Assembly: GCA_965229765.1 (NCBI GenBank)
Contig: CBDDJT010000004.1
Location: forward strand, 434,001 to 498,000
Length of the DNA: 64,000 nucleotides
Direction of reading: 5' to 3'
Origin: ASV31 sp965229765
GTDB lineage: Bacteria > Pseudomonadota > Alphaproteobacteria > Rhodobacterales > Rhodobacteraceae
Both the position numbers and the translations under genes were made by a program. This document shows positions 31,556-39,740 of this stretch, piece by piece. The notes beneath the pieces are model-generated. The model was not told where the DNA came from. It worked only from the letters and a program-made list of their open reading frames with translations, and ran no database searches. The first letter of the stretch is position 1. Every line of letters starts with the position of its first letter.

Positions 31556-32250
31556 CATGCGCCAAGATAGGCCCGAAGCGCGGGCGGCGGATCGGCAAAC
31601 AGCCCCGCGGTATCGGCGGGCGCCACTGCGGTGCCATCTGACACCAGGATCGTCTGCGGCGCGATCCGGCGGGCGTCCTCTGGATCGTGGGTCACGATCA
31701 GAACCGTAAGCCCGGTCTCGGCCGCCAGCTCTGACACCAAAGCCAGCATCTCATGCCGCAGTGCGGGCCCAAGCGCGGCAAAGGGTTCGTCCAACAGGGC
31801 CACGGGACGTGCTGCCACCGCAACGCGCGCAAGGGCGACGCGGCTTTGTTGTCCGCCGGAAAGCTGCGCCGGGCGCCTGTCCTCCAGCCCGGCAAGGCCA
31901 ACGCGGGCCAGAACCTTGCGCACCCGTTCTGTTTCCTCTGGCGACAGCCGCAGGGAAGGGCGCAGTCCCAGGGCCACGTTCTGGAACGCTGTAAGATGGG
32001 GAAATAGGTTGTTGTCCTGAAAGATCACCGACACGGGGCGCGCCCCCGGCGGCAGCGGAGTGATGTCTTTCCCCATCCAGTTTATGCGCCCGGCACATGG
32101 AGGTAGAAAACCCGCGATCACACCCAGAAGGGTCGACTTGCCCGCGCCGGATGGTCCGATGACAGCCACCACCGCGCCAGCCGGCACCTCGAATCCCGCG
32201 CGCAGGGCGAAGCCATTGCGGTACAGCTGCACATCGTCAAGTCGCAGCAT
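31555..32250 (-). CDS. thiQ: Thiamine ABC transporter ATPase
   Basis: ABC ATPase of 231 residues. Walker A is GPSGAGKS (about 33-40), the signature LSGGQQSR, and Walker B VALLDEPFAALG. Its short length and wording match ThiQ. It powers uptake of thiamine by ThiB and ThiP. Its start overlaps thiP by 14 bases. The stop abuts the petABC terminator, so the two operons converge tightly. Confidence 0.92.
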   Translation of the reverse strand: MLRLDDVQLYRNGFALRAGFEVPAGAVVAVIGPSGAGKSTLLGVIAGFLPPCAGRINWMGKDITPLPPGARPVSVIFQDNNLFPHLTAFQNVALGLRPSLRLSPEETERVRKVLARVGLAGLEDRRPAQLSGGQQSRVALARVAVAARPVALLDEPFAALGPALRHEMLALVSELAAETGLTVLIVTHDPEDARRIAPQTILVSDGTAVAPADTAGLFADPPPALRAYLGA

Positions 32251-33784
32251 TCAGCCGCCCCCCACGGTCGAATATCCAGAAAAGCCCAAGGCTCAACATC
32301 AAGAGCAGCACGGCCGCGCCTGCCGCATCTTCCATCCTGTAGGCCCCCATCAATTGGTAAAGCGCCAGCGGAAGCGTCGCTTGTCCGGGATCGGCAAACA
32401 GCGCAACCACGCCAAGATCACCCATGGAAAGGGCCGCCGAAAGCCCAAGCGCAAAGCCCGCGGGCCGCTGTAACCGCGGCAACAAGAGGTAGCGCAACCG
32501 CGACCAGCCCGTCAGCCCAAGGCTATCGGCAAGGCGGCCATGCGCTGCCTCGGCATCTCGCAGGGCGGGCATCAGGGCGCGCAGTACGAAGGGCAGGCTC
32601 ATCGCGGCATTCACGACGGCGGTGACCGGAAGCGCCAGCGCCACCGGGTTGGCGAAGGGAAAAAGGATGATGAACAACCCCGTTCCGATCACCAGTGGCG
32701 AGGTTGCAATCGAAAGGTAGGCCACGGGTTCAATCAGTCCGCCCCGGCGACCGGCCCGCTGTATCAGTACGGCCAGCGGCAAAGCCAAAGCCAGCGCAAG
32801 AACCGCCGCGCACAACGCGACCGCCACCGATCGCACCGCCGCCATCCATACTGCTTGGGGCAGGCTGCCGAGAGCGGTCAGCCCGTCTGTAAGCACGGCC
32901 AGCATCGGCAGCAGCAAGAAGACGGCCGCTGCGACAATGACAAGGGCATCGAGCAACCGGCCCACGCCCCGGGGCGCGTCCCAGCGCGGTATCTGACGAT
33001 CAAGCCCGGCACCAAATCCCGCCGGCACCGTCGTGCCCAGTGCAAGGCCCGCCGCGACCGCGCAGATGGCCACCTGCACCAGCGACAGCAGGGCTGCCTT
33101 GCCCAAGTCGAATTCAAGCGTGAAGGCCTGGTAGATCGCCAGTTCAACTGTCGTCGCCCGGGGTCCGCCCCCAAGCGTCAATGCGACGGCAAAGCTGGTG
33201 GTGCAGATCAGAAAGATGACCAGTACGGCGCCGGGCAAAACGCCGCGCAGCATCGGCCGCTCAAGACACCTGCGGATGTCTTGCGGTGCGAAACCAAGCG
33301 TTGCGGCCATGCGAAACCGCTCTGCCGGGATGGCCAGCCATCCTTGCAGGATCAGGCGTGTCGCCAAGGGAAGGTTCAGAAAGACATGCGCCAGAACGAC
33401 GCCGTGAAATCCATAGACCTGCACGGGAGGCAGGCCAAACCAGCCCAGCAGGCCCGACAGGGCTCCATTGCGTCCGAAGATCGCCAGCAGACCCAGAACC
33501 GCAACGATTACCGGCAGAATGAATGGCGCCCCCAGTAGCGTGATCAGCAAACCACGGCCGACGAACCGACGTCGGGCAAGGGCGCGCGCGACCGGAATTG
33601 CCAGCATCACGCTGACGACGGCGGAAACGACGGCCTGGGTCAGCGTGAACCGGATCGCGGCCCAATCCGCAGGGCCAAGCCGCGCCACGCCCTCGGCGCG
33701 CAGCGCGACCACCACAAGCGTGCCCAGGGTAAGCGCGGCGACAACCAGCACCGCGAAAACCCCGGGCAACGCCCGAAGGATCAT
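32237..33784 (-). CDS. thiP: Thiamine ABC transporter permease
   Basis: Permease of 515 residues made of two homologous halves of about six membrane helices each, the ThiP/FbpB layout. Two EAA-like loops can be seen (AAHGRLADSLGLTGWSRLRYLLLP is the second, and MAATLGFAPQDIRRC the first). The ATG at 33784 overlaps the thiB stop. With ThiB and ThiQ it imports thiamine or its phosphates under riboswitch control. Confidence 0.92.
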   Translation of the reverse strand: MILRALPGVFAVLVVAALTLGTLVVVALRAEGVARLGPADWAAIRFTLTQAVVSAVVSVMLAIPVARALARRRFVGRGLLITLLGAPFILPVIVAVLGLLAIFGRNGALSGLLGWFGLPPVQVYGFHGVVLAHVFLNLPLATRLILQGWLAIPAERFRMAATLGFAPQDIRRCLERPMLRGVLPGAVLVIFLICTTSFAVALTLGGGPRATTVELAIYQAFTLEFDLGKAALLSLVQVAICAVAAGLALGTTVPAGFGAGLDRQIPRWDAPRGVGRLLDALVIVAAAVFLLLPMLAVLTDGLTALGSLPQAVWMAAVRSVAVALCAAVLALALALPLAVLIQRAGRRGGLIEPVAYLSIATSPLVIGTGLFIILFPFANPVALALPVTAVVNAAMSLPFVLRALMPALRDAEAAHGRLADSLGLTGWSRLRYLLLPRLQRPAGFALGLSAALSMGDLGVVALFADPGQATLPLALYQLMGAYRMEDAAGAAVLLLMLSLGLFWIFDRGGRLNAAT

Positions 33785-34773
33785 CTGCTCAGGGCCTCCT
33801 GCCAGATCGGCAGCGCCATGTCGCGTGCCTTGACGGCCTCGGCCGCGGAATAAAGCAGCGCAGTTTCCGGCTGGATCAGGGTTTCGAAACCCTCGGGAAG
33901 CCCGCCGATTGGCGTCACGGCGGGATACATCCAGTTGGTGGTCGGGATGACGTCCTGAAACCCGTCGTCCACCATGAACGCAAGGAACGCGTCGGCCAGT
34001 TCCGGCACATCCGTCGAGGCGACTTTTGCCGCCACTTCGACCTGCATGTAGTGGCCTTCGGAAAAGGGTGCAGCGGCCTTCGTGGGGTCGCCTTCGGCGA
34101 TCAGATGGTATGCGGGCGATGTGGTATAGCTAAGCACCATGTCGGCCTCGCCATCAAGGAACAGGCCATAGGCCTCGGACCAGCCCTTGGTGACGGTCAG
34201 GATGTTGTCCGACAGAGCGTCCCAGATCTCGCCCGCCCGGTCGCCATAGGCCGCCTGCACCCAGAGAAGCAGCCCAAGGCCGGGGGTCGACGACCGGGGG
34301 TCCTGGATCACGATGCTAAGGTCGCTCGCGCCCAGCGCCACGAAATCGGATGGCGCGACAGGCGTGCGCGTGGTGTCGTGGACAAAGGCGAAATATCCCC
34401 AGTCGAATGGCACAAAGATGTCGTCATCCCAGGCGATGGGCAGGTCATACCTCACCTCGGCCAGCCCATGCTGCCCGAACAACCCCGTGCTCGCGGCAAC
34501 GGACATAAGATTCGTATCAAGTCCCAGAACGATGTCGGCATCGGTGCGCGCGCCTTCCAGCCGCAGCCGCGACAACAGGCTGGCGCCATCTCCTGCGCCG
34601 ACGAATTGCAGGTCACAGCCGCAACTTTCCTCGAAACGCGCCTCGACCTGCGGGCCCGGGCCCCAGTCGCTGACGAAACTGTCGTAGGTATAGATGGTCA
34701 GGACGGGCGTGTCCTGGGCAGCCGCGGGCAGGCTGGTCGCGAAAAGTCCCGCAGCGATGAACGGATATCTCAT
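33781..34773 (-). CDS. thiB: Thiamine-binding periplasmic protein
   Basis: Substrate-binding protein of 330 residues with a signal peptide ending PAAAQ. The mature start VLTIYTYDSFVSDWGPGP and GADIVLGLDTNL-like segment are typical of ThiB (TbpA). ATG 34773 was chosen over 34779 because GGAGG ends directly at the earlier ATG and sits six bases before the later one. That same GGAGG is paired in a predicted hairpin of the riboswitch platform. First gene of thiBPQ. Confidence 0.93.
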   Translation of the reverse strand: MRYPFIAAGLFATSLPAAAQDTPVLTIYTYDSFVSDWGPGPQVEARFEESCGCDLQFVGAGDGASLLSRLRLEGARTDADIVLGLDTNLMSVAASTGLFGQHGLAEVRYDLPIAWDDDIFVPFDWGYFAFVHDTTRTPVAPSDFVALGASDLSIVIQDPRSSTPGLGLLLWVQAAYGDRAGEIWDALSDNILTVTKGWSEAYGLFLDGEADMVLSYTTSPAYHLIAEGDPTKAAAPFSEGHYMQVEVAAKVASTDVPELADAFLAFMVDDGFQDVIPTTNWMYPAVTPIGGLPEGFETLIQPETALLYSAAEAVKARDMALPIWQEALSR

Positions 34774-34779
34774 GGTCAT

Positions 34780-34811
34780 CCTCCATTGCGACGGCAGGGT
34801 CAGGCTGGAGG
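34780..34811 (-). promoter_or_regulatory. Expression platform that hides the thiB ribosome site
   Basis: On the minus strand CCTCCA (34811-34806) can pair perfectly with TGGAGG (34785-34780), which contains the thiB ribosome site. Formation of this stem when TPP is bound would block translation. The competing pairing was not resolved. Confidence 0.6.
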
Positions 34812-34818
34812 TGTTCCA

Positions 34819-34915
34819 GGTACCTTCCCTCCGCCGGTGTTAACCGGTTCAGGTTCAACGGGTTCGCGGGCCAGACCCACATCTCAGCGCCGTGTCCGGC
34901 GCACCCCGAGGTACC
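34819..34915 (-). ncRNA. TPP riboswitch (THI element)
   Basis: The minus strand has all conserved parts. P1 is GGTACCT (34915-34909) with AGGTACC (34825-34819). They are followed by CGGGGTGC, GCTGAGAT, ACCCGTTGAACCTGA and GGCGGAGGGAA. The aptamer senses thiamine diphosphate and controls thiBPQ, 46 bases before the start codon. Confidence 0.96.
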
Positions 34916-34919
34916 GACG

Positions 34920-34948
34920 AATTTAGCCTCACGTCCCGGTTGGGACAA
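34920..34948 (-). promoter_or_regulatory. Promoter of the thiBPQ operon
   Basis: On the minus strand TTGTCC, 17 bases, TAAATT. Transcription would start just before the aptamer. The 165 bases from 34949 to aroC hold no further gene. Confidence 0.65.
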
Positions 34949-35113
34949 GGGGTTCTATTCGATGGCATCGGGCGTCGCCCCATCCACCGGGCCTGTTGGC
35001 CCGATTGCCGGGGCGTGCGAACGGACAACTCCTGCCGGGCGCGCGTGCAGCCCGCGGCGGGCCTTTCCAAGCGCCGCCTGTCGGTCTAGACCCTCGGGCA
35101 AAAGGATCCCGGC

Positions 35114-36214
35114 ATGAGCTTCAACACTTTCGGTCACCTGTTCCGTGTCACCACCTGGGGCGAAAGCCACGGTCCGGGGCTTGGCGCCACGATCGACGGC
35201 TGTCCGCCGGGGGTGCCGGTGGATGAAACGGCGTTGCAGCACTGGCTGGACCGGCGCAAGCCGGGGCAGAACCGCTATACCACCCAGCGGCGCGAACCCG
35301 ACGCGGTAGAAATCCTGTCCGGGGTGTTCGAAGGCGTCAGCACAGGCACGCCGATCCAGTTGATGATCCGCAACACGGACCAGCGCTCCAAGGATTACGG
35401 CGAGATCGCCGAAAAGTTCCGTCCCGGACACGCCGACATCACCTATTGGCAGAAATACGGCATCCGCGACTATCGCGGCGGCGGCCGGTCCTCGGCCCGT
35501 GAAACGGCGGCGCGGGTGGCGGCGGGCGGCGTTGCCCGCGCGGCTCTGGAACAGATGGTGCCGGGCCTGCGGATTACCGGCTACATGGTGCAGATGGGTG
35601 CCCTGAAGATCGACCGCGACCGGTTCGATGCCGCCGAGATCGGGCACAACCCGTTCTGGGCCCCCGATCCCGCCGCCGCGTCAGTGTGGTCAGAATACCT
35701 CGACGATCTGCGCAAGTCCGGCGACAGCGTCGGCGCCGTGATCGAGGTCGTGGCCTCGGGCGTTCCCGCTGGTCTCGGCGCGCCTGTCTACGCCAAGCTA
35801 GACACGGACCTTGCCGCGGCGATGATGTCGATCAACGCGGTCAAGGGCGTCGAGATTGGTGACGGCATGGCGTCCGCCGCGCTGACCGGCAGCCAGAATG
35901 CCGACGAGATCGCGATGGGGCCCGACGGCCCGGTCTATTCCTCGAACCACGCGGGCGGTATCCTTGGCGGCATCTCCACCGGGCAGGACGTGGTGGTGCG
36001 ATTTGCCGTCAAACCCACGTCGTCGATCCTGACGCCTCGAAGAACCATCACCCGCGGCGGGCAGCACACCGACATCGTCACCAAGGGACGGCACGACCCC
36101 TGCGTCGGCATCCGCGCCGTCCCCGTGGCCGAGGCGATGATGGCTTGCGTGCTCATTGATCACCTGTTGCTCGACCGCGGGCAGACCGGCGGCGTGCGGG
36201 GGCCGATCGGCTAG
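35114..36214 (+). CDS. aroC: Chorismate synthase
   Basis: FMN-dependent enzyme of 366 residues. It makes chorismate from EPSP, the last shared step of aromatic amino acid synthesis. Signatures are TWGESHGPGLGATIDGCPPG at 15-34, RPGHADITYWQKYG, and SSARETAARVAAG. The reduced flavin pocket residues near RFAVKPTSSI are present. ATG 35114 follows AAAGGATCCCGGC. The AEC transporter gene begins on the base after its stop. Confidence 0.97.
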   Translation: MSFNTFGHLFRVTTWGESHGPGLGATIDGCPPGVPVDETALQHWLDRRKPGQNRYTTQRREPDAVEILSGVFEGVSTGTPIQLMIRNTDQRSKDYGEIAEKFRPGHADITYWQKYGIRDYRGGGRSSARETAARVAAGGVARAALEQMVPGLRITGYMVQMGALKIDRDRFDAAEIGHNPFWAPDPAAASVWSEYLDDLRKSGDSVGAVIEVVASGVPAGLGAPVYAKLDTDLAAAMMSINAVKGVEIGDGMASAALTGSQNADEIAMGPDGPVYSSNHAGGILGGISTGQDVVVRFAVKPTSSILTPRRTITRGGQHTDIVTKGRHDPCVGIRAVPVAEAMMACVLIDHLLLDRGQTGGVRGPIG

Positions 36215-37159
36215 GTGGCCGACGTCCTTTACATCACGCTGCCGATATTTGCGCTGATCGCGCTTGGCTACGGCACGGTCGCTTTCGGGCTGTTCCGCAG
36301 CGCCGACATGAAGGTGTTGGGCGCCTATGTGCTGCATGTGGCGATGCCGGCGCTGCTCTTTCGCGCCGTGGCCACGCGGGAATTGTCGGACGTGCTTCAC
36401 CCCGGCTACCTTGTGGCGATGGCCCTTGGCGGGCTGGCCACCGCGGGAATGATCTACGCGATCACGGCGGCCAGCGGAACGGGCCCTGCACGCCGGGCGA
36501 TCGCGGTGATGGGCGCAACCACCCCGAATTCTGCGTTTGTCGGCTATCCCGTGCTGCTGTTGGCGCTGCCGGACATTGCCGGGCCGGTTCTGGCGCTCAA
36601 CTTCCTTGTGGAAAACTTCGTGATGATTCCGGTCGCGCTTGTCCTTCTTGAAATCGCGCGCCCGCGCGACGGGCGCGGCCTTGCAAGAATGGTTGCCACG
36701 ATCCTTTGGAACGTGGTCAGGAAGCCGTTCCTGATCGGACTGATGCTGGGTTTGGTCGTGTCGGTGGCCGGGATAAGCGTGCCCGCGCCCGTGCTTCGGT
36801 TTACCGATATCCTCGCCGCCTCGGCGGGCGCGCTGGCACTGGTCGTGATTGGCGGCACCCTTCATGGCCTGCCGATACGGGGCAACCGCTGGCTTGCCGG
36901 GCAGATCGCTGCGGCAAAGCTTATTATCCACCCGGCCATGGTCGCCGCAGTGGTTGTCATTCTGCCCGTTCTGGGGCTGCCTGCCCTTGCAGGCGACATG
37001 CGTGCGGCGGCCATCCTGTCCGCCGCAATGCCCATGATCGGTTCCTTCACGGTGCTGGCGCAGTCCTATGGACACGAAGGCATCGCGTCGATCAGCTTGC
37101 TTGCTGCGACGCTCATGGCCTTCGTGACGGTGACCGGGCTTCTGGCGCTGCTGACTTAG
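36215..37159 (+). CDS. AEC-family (auxin efflux carrier-like) transporter
   Basis: Membrane transporter of 314 residues with about ten hydrophobic segments in two five-helix repeats. Family features are the opening YITLPIFALIALGYG, the broken-helix motif MGATTPNSAFVGYPVLL, and AGDMRAAAILSAAMPM near the end. It starts at a GTG directly after the aroC stop with no spacer, so it depends on aroC translation. Substrates of bacterial members include malate and other organic acids. The one here is unknown. Confidence 0.88.
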   Translation: MADVLYITLPIFALIALGYGTVAFGLFRSADMKVLGAYVLHVAMPALLFRAVATRELSDVLHPGYLVAMALGGLATAGMIYAITAASGTGPARRAIAVMGATTPNSAFVGYPVLLLALPDIAGPVLALNFLVENFVMIPVALVLLEIARPRDGRGLARMVATILWNVVRKPFLIGLMLGLVVSVAGISVPAPVLRFTDILAASAGALALVVIGGTLHGLPIRGNRWLAGQIAAAKLIIHPAMVAAVVVILPVLGLPALAGDMRAAAILSAAMPMIGSFTVLAQSYGHEGIASISLLAATLMAFVTVTGLLALLT

Positions 37160-37566
37160 GCAGAGGTGGCAGCTGTCAAGGCGGTGTCCATCAGCGCCTT
37201 GATCTCGGCCTGGCCCGTCCCGGCGACGATGCGCCCCAGCTCCTGGTCGCCCTTCAGCACGACAAGCGTGGACCGGCGCGGAATGTTCAGCCGCTTTGTC
37301 AGATCAGCGGACTTGTAGGTGTCCCAGTCGACATCGACAAAGCTGATGGCCTGCTCGTAGGCCGGGTTCGCGGACTTGAGCGCATTGATGACGCGATCCT
37401 GTGCAGCGCAGGTGGAACACCAGCTTGCCTTGAAGTCCAGAAAGACGGTCTTGCCCGCTGCCAGTTCGGCATCAACCAGCCCTGGGGTATAGTCGGTCGC
37501 GGCCAGTGCGGCGGGGGCCACGGCCAGCGCTGCGGCGGTTGTGGCAAGGAAATCGCGGCGATTCAT
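37156..37566 (-). CDS. Exported thioredoxin-like protein
   Basis: A 136-residue thioredoxin-fold protein. The signal MNRRDFLATTAAALAVAPAALA has a twin-arginine-like NRRDFL. The active site is Cys50-Ser-Thr-Cys53 in KASWCSTC, and the cis-Pro is in LNIPRRSTLVVL. It lies 17 bases after ccdA on the same strand, so CcdA probably keeps it reduced in the periplasm, for cytochrome c maturation or repair of disulfides. Its stop overlaps the AEC transporter stop by four bases. Confidence 0.88.
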   Translation of the reverse strand: MNRRDFLATTAAALAVAPAALAATDYTPGLVDAELAAGKTVFLDFKASWCSTCAAQDRVINALKSANPAYEQAISFVDVDWDTYKSADLTKRLNIPRRSTLVVLKGDQELGRIVAGTGQAEIKALMDTALTAATSA

Positions 37567-37583
37567 GGGAAACTCCTGTCGGG

Positions 37584-38297
37584 TCAGATGGAAACGGAAA
37601 GATCGATAAGCCATGCAGGCAGGGTCTGTATGGCCCAGTATTCCAGCATGTGATGGACGCGAAGCAGCAGCCCGACACCCACCGCTACGAACACGCCACC
37701 AAGGATAGGTCGTGCCCGCAGCGCCAGCGCGCGCATCCAGGCCTGTCGCTTCTGGATAACCGACCGCGCGCCATAGCCCAGCGCGACGATCACGGTGGAC
37801 ACGCCCAGTGCAAAGGCCACCATGATGGCGCCGGCACGCAAGAGGCTTTCGCCCTGACTGGCCAGGGAGATGGCGCCACCAAGCGTCGGGCCGATGCAGG
37901 GGCTCCAGACCGCACCCAGCAGCAGGCCGCCAAGGAACTGGCCGTTCAGGCCGGACCGGTCCACCACATCCAGTTCGCCGTCGGCACGGGCGGCCACACC
38001 GGCGGTGGCGGTGGCGAAACCCTCGGACAACCGTGGCACCAGTAGAACAACGCCGAACCCTATCATCAGCACGGCACCGGCGTCGGCAACGGTTTCCGGC
38101 GTCAGGCCCAGTGTTCGGCCCAGGGCGGTCACGGCCAGGCCCAGCACCACGAAAGACAGGCTCATCCCTGCGGCCACGGCCAGCGGCCCGAACCGGCTTG
38201 CCTGAAGGGCAGTCGCCAGAACGATCGGCAGGATCGGCAGAACGCAGGGATTTATCAGCGTCAGCAGTCCGGCCCCGTATCCAAGGATCAGGTCCAT
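37584..38297 (-). CDS. ccdA: CcdA-type thiol-disulfide membrane transporter
   Basis: Membrane protein of 237 residues with six hydrophobic segments. It moves reducing power from cytoplasmic thioredoxin to the periplasm. The two redox cysteines sit in LINPCVLPILP (helix 1) and VWSPCIGPTLGG (helix 4), both with the expected flanking prolines. ATG 38297 starts the usual MDLILGYGAG. An upstream in-frame GTG (HVSVM) is the alternative. Forms an operon with the exported thioredoxin. Confidence 0.9.
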   Translation of the reverse strand: MDLILGYGAGLLTLINPCVLPILPIVLATALQASRFGPLAVAAGMSLSFVVLGLAVTALGRTLGLTPETVADAGAVLMIGFGVVLLVPRLSEGFATATAGVAARADGELDVVDRSGLNGQFLGGLLLGAVWSPCIGPTLGGAISLASQGESLLRAGAIMVAFALGVSTVIVALGYGARSVIQKRQAWMRALALRARPILGGVFVAVGVGLLLRVHHMLEYWAIQTLPAWLIDLSVSI

Positions 38298-38364
38298 GAC
38301 CGACACATGGCCCAACCGTCGCACGAAGTCATCTGACAGCTTCTGTCAGGCGTTCACGTCCGTG

Positions 38365-39234
38365 TCAGGCATGTTTCTGTTTCGACAGCTGCACGGCAAG
38401 GATACCGGCCGCGATCACCACAACGCCTACCACGTCCAGCGGTCCTAGCGCTTCTCCCAGCACCACGGCGGCGATCGACACGCCGAAGAACGGCGTCAGA
38501 AAGTGGAACGTCGACGCGCGCACCGTGCCGATCCGGTTGACCAGCAGGAACCAGACCCATGTCGCGGCAAGACCCGGGATGAAAAGGACATATAGAAACG
38601 CCCCCGCCAGACGCCACGTCCACGTGACGTCCCAGGTTTCCAGCGTCAAAGCGAACCCCGAAAGCGTCAGCGCGCCGATCCACATCTGCAAGCCCACGAT
38701 CATCAGGACGTTCCCGCCGGACGATGCGCCGCGTACGGCCAGCGTGGCGGCAGTCAGCGCCAGAACCCCGATCACACACATCCCCAGCCCGGCCAGATCG
38801 ACGCCGCCGCTGATGCGCGAGCCAAGGATAAGCGCGGTGCCCGTGAACCCGGCGATCAATCCGGCGATGCCCAGTGCCGGCACTTTCTGGCCCAGAAGTG
38901 TCCAGCCCACGAAGGCGACCCAAAGAGGCATGGTCGAAGCGACGATCGCGGCAAGAGACGCCTCGACGGTCTTCATGGCAACGAAATTCATCCCAAGATA
39001 AAGCCCGTTCTGGCAGATGCCGAACACCACGGTCAGCATCCATTGCGACCGGCTCAGCCGCCAGCTTTGGCCCATGTAGCGCGCGATTCCAACGGCCAGT
39101 GCGCCCGCCAGCAGGAACCGCAGAACAAGTGCGGTAAGCGGCGGCGCATCCAGGACAAGGATACGGGCAGACGTAAAGGCCGACGCCCACATGAAGGCGA
39201 AGACCACGCCCATGAAGATCGCGCGCAGATCCAT
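38365..39234 (-). CDS. EamA/DMT-family transporter
   Basis: Drug/metabolite-type transporter of 289 residues with ten predicted helices in two EamA repeats. Repeat 1 opens with VVFAFMWASAFTSARI, and repeat 2 with STFHFLTPFFGVSIAAVVLGE near the end, both typical. ATG 39234 follows CGGAGACAGG. It probably exports an amino acid or other small metabolite. It lies 67 bases upstream of ccdA on the same strand. Confidence 0.88.
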   Translation of the reverse strand: MDLRAIFMGVVFAFMWASAFTSARILVLDAPPLTALVLRFLLAGALAVGIARYMGQSWRLSRSQWMLTVVFGICQNGLYLGMNFVAMKTVEASLAAIVASTMPLWVAFVGWTLLGQKVPALGIAGLIAGFTGTALILGSRISGGVDLAGLGMCVIGVLALTAATLAVRGASSGGNVLMIVGLQMWIGALTLSGFALTLETWDVTWTWRLAGAFLYVLFIPGLAATWVWFLLVNRIGTVRASTFHFLTPFFGVSIAAVVLGEALGPLDVVGVVVIAAGILAVQLSKQKHA

Positions 39235-39319
39235 CCTGTCTCCGAAATGCAAAGGGCCGCCTGAAAGGCGACCCTAGGCAATTGCCGGTCGAGGGCAAGA
39301 GGCCCCCGAGGAAATCGGA

Positions 39320-39607
39320 CTAGCCGTTCACGCTGTCCTTGAGTGCCTTGGCGATGGTCATCTTTACCACCTTGTCGGCCTCTTTCTTGATCTGCTCGCC
39401 GGTGGCAGGGTTGCGCACCATGCGCTCGGGGCGCTCTCGGCAATAGATCTTGCCGACTCCGGGCAGGGTAACAGCACCACCGCCCGACACTTCCTTGGTA
39501 ATCACACCAGTGATTGCATCCAGCGCAGCGGTCGCGGTTTTCTTGTCCGAACCCATCTCATCGGCCAGGGCAGCAACCAGCTGTGTCTTGGTCATCGGTT
39601 TCGCCAT
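39320..39607 (-). CDS. hup: HU-family DNA-binding protein
   Basis: Nucleoid protein of 95 residues. It has the HU fold: MTKTQLVAALADEMGSDKKT helices, then the beta arms with GVGKIYCRERPERMVRNPATGEQI, and a C-terminal helix. The proline at the arm tip is in RNPATG. A Cys in the arm is unusual for HU. ATG 39607 follows GAGGAGACCTTAG. It bends and compacts DNA. It is preceded by its own promoter with an overlapping inverted repeat. Confidence 0.93.
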   Translation of the reverse strand: MAKPMTKTQLVAALADEMGSDKKTATAALDAITGVITKEVSGGGAVTLPGVGKIYCRERPERMVRNPATGEQIKKEADKVVKMTIAKALKDSVNG

Positions 39608-39652
39608 CTAAGGTCTCCTCGTGTGACCCGTCTGTTGCGGGTTATTGCGCGA

Positions 39653-39681
39653 ATCTAACGGAATATATGGATGGCACACAA
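39653..39681 (-). promoter_or_regulatory. Promoter of the HU gene
   Basis: On the minus strand TTGTGT, 17 bases, TTAGAT. The -35 box is one arm of the inverted repeat at 39672-39695. Confidence 0.6.
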
Positions 39682-39695
39682 CCTTTTGTGTGCCA
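39672..39695. promoter_or_regulatory. Perfect inverted repeat at the HU promoter
   Basis: TGGCACACAA, four bases, TTGTGTGCCA. The 10-bp arms are perfect. It overlaps the -35 box of the HU promoter, so it could be an operator. It could instead be a weak terminator for the upstream amn gene, but no T-run follows. Confidence 0.6.
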
Positions 39696-39740
39696 CAGAT
39701 CACGCAAATCCACTGGTTCCCCGCGCTTTTTTGCCGATTT

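Noticed and set aside
35798..37075. Minus-strand frame across aroC and the AEC transporter
   Set aside because: His, Arg and Gln rich with no motifs. Both plus-strand genes are complete.
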